Of a stretch of 24,298 nt of DNA, positions 23,605 to 24,298 are shown piece by piece. Position numbers and translations under genes: made by a program. Every line of letters starts with the position of its first letter. Positions within the stretch are counted from its first letter, which is position 1. The stretch is from an uncultured Alphaproteobacteria bacterium (lineage in GTDB: Bacteria > Pseudomonadota > Alphaproteobacteria > Puniceispirillales > Puniceispirillaceae), in contig CALEYP010000095.1 of the NCBI GenBank assembly GCA_937924895.1, positions 1-24,298 of the forward strand. Direction: 5' to 3'. The notes below the pieces were generated by a model. That model worked only from the letters and a program-made list of their open reading frames with translations, did not search any database and was not told the origin of the DNA.

Positions 23605-24135
23605 ATGATTATTAGATGTGCACGTGAAACGGATTTGAATGTAATCCGAGAGGTTATTGAAACTGCGTTTTCTGATGAAGAGAACAAGGTTATCATGGAG
23701 CTTGTCGCTGACCTAGCTGGGGAAACCACTCATCCGCCAATCACATCACTAGTGGCGGAGGCTGAAAATCAGATAGTGGGATATGTGTCTTACAGCCCCA
23801 TCTTTTTGAGAACTGACCCTAGTATGGTGGGCTACATTCTTGCGCCTCTTGCTGTCGCTCCAAAGCATCAGAAAAAAGGAGTTGGCGCAAAGCTCATCAA
23901 AAATGGAATAGACAGGCTTACCAGAGACGGGGCTGATTGTCTGTTAGTTTATGGTGACCCCACTTACTATAGCCGATTTGGGTTTAGGGAAGAGATTGGA
24001 CGGCCCTTTGTGCCGCCCTATCCATTACAATATCCATTTGGTTGGGCAGGAATGATATTAAGTGACGCATATTTACCGGAAGAACCCACGCCCTTTGCGT
24101 GTGTGTCTGCGCTATCCAAACCAGAGTTATGGTGA
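23605..24135 (+). CDS. GNAT-family N-acetyltransferase (YhbS-like)
   Basis: 176-aa acetyl-CoA-dependent acyltransferase. It opens with IIRCARETDLNVIREVIETAF. Core motif A is YILAPLAVAPKHQKKGVGAKLIKNGID (the Q/RxxGxG/A pyrophosphate loop is KKGVGA), followed by LLVYGDPTYYSRFGF and the family-typical PPYPLQYPFGWAGMIL. This is the YhbS-like group, whose substrates are mostly unknown. The frame is open from 23536, but the extra 23 residues do not look conserved and the ATG at 23605 starts at the first strand of the fold; neither start has a strong Shine-Dalgarno. It follows the XRE gene by 104 bp. Confidence 0.85.
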   Translation: MIIRCARETDLNVIREVIETAFSDEENKVIMELVADLAGETTHPPITSLVAEAENQIVGYVSYSPIFLRTDPSMVGYILAPLAVAPKHQKKGVGAKLIKNGIDRLTRDGADCLLVYGDPTYYSRFGFREEIGRPFVPPYPLQYPFGWAGMILSDAYLPEEPTPFACVSALSKPELW

Positions 24136-24223
24136 TTCAAACGCCCCCACTCCCTATCCCTTCAGCTTTCTTTTTTTTCATGATAGCGTAGAGGGGGGCT
24201 GAAATGTGTAAGGAGTGTAAATC

Positions 24224-24298
24224 ATGATAAAGTATTTTTTGGCTATCACTTGCCTTATTGTCTTGAACAGCGTTGCCCAAGCATCCTTGGTCCATACA
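24224..24298 (+). CDS. exported protein, 5' end only (cut by window end)
   Basis: The first 25 codons are present. AGGAG (24211-24215) precedes the ATG by eight bases. The residues form a signal peptide (MIKYFLAITCLIVLNSVAQA, cleavage after AQA) followed by SLVHT. The mature protein lies beyond the window, so no function can be given. Confidence 0.7.
   Translation, partial: MIKYFLAITCLIVLNSVAQASLVHT

Overview
The window reads as chromosomal DNA of a free-living alphaproteobacterium, probably marine. The main clues are an Irr-type Fur-family regulator (largely confined to Alphaproteobacteria), a mid-range base composition, dense short-spaced genes, and a cupin carrying all the metal and catalytic residues of bacterial DMSP (dimethylsulfoniopropionate) lyases. 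A SAR116-like lineage would fit, but that is inference from gene content only. I found no tRNA, rRNA, insertion sequence, integrase or CRISPR array.

Layout. 1-386 is an AT-rich leader with a doubtful open frame. 387-2281 holds an aldo/keto reductase facing a drug/metabolite transporter. 2486-5182 is irr followed by katG, with a perfect 19-bp palindrome between them that has Irr-box-like 7-3-7 geometry, and a strong terminator after katG. 5263-8085 is a minus-strand run: a 65-aa two-CxxC protein, an acyl-CoA ligase and a DxD glycosyltransferase. 8270-10117 is a KefB/KefC-type K+/H+ antiporter facing a YdeI/OmdA protein. 10838-12784 is the glutathione-dependent formaldehyde oxidation pair (frmA, S-formylglutathione hydrolase). 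12792-15540 is a membrane metallophosphoesterase and an extended SDR reductase, divergent from a TetR regulator. 15580-18820 holds exported or membrane proteins: an MBL-fold lipoprotein, a periplasmic DsrE-like protein, a DUF2141 protein and an unrecognised membrane protein. The last follows a 310-nt structured leader whose 3' end can mask its Shine-Dalgarno. 18884-19024 is a 46-aa CDGSH-like protein. 19187-21809 is a minus-strand operon (FAH-family hydrolase, beta-hydroxyacid dehydrogenase, Fe(II)/2-oxoglutarate oxygenase) divergent from the candidate DMSP lyase (21944-22567). 22603-22921 is a two-gene micro-operon of small proteins (zinc ribbon plus single-TM). 23102-24298 is visibly AT-richer: an XRE regulator, a GNAT acetyltransferase and the start of an exported protein cut by the window end.

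How the genes fit together. Many products deal with peroxide, electrophile or C1 stress: KatG, the KefC-like antiporter, FrmA/FghA, and the aldo/keto and SDR reductases. If the cupin is a DMSP lyase, it would release DMS and acrylate. The divergent dehydrogenase/hydrolase genes could then belong to the same catabolic theme, which is a testable inference and not shown by the sequence. Several small genes (46, 44, 59 and 65 aa) have good ribosome binding sites or tight coupling and would be missed by length cut-offs.
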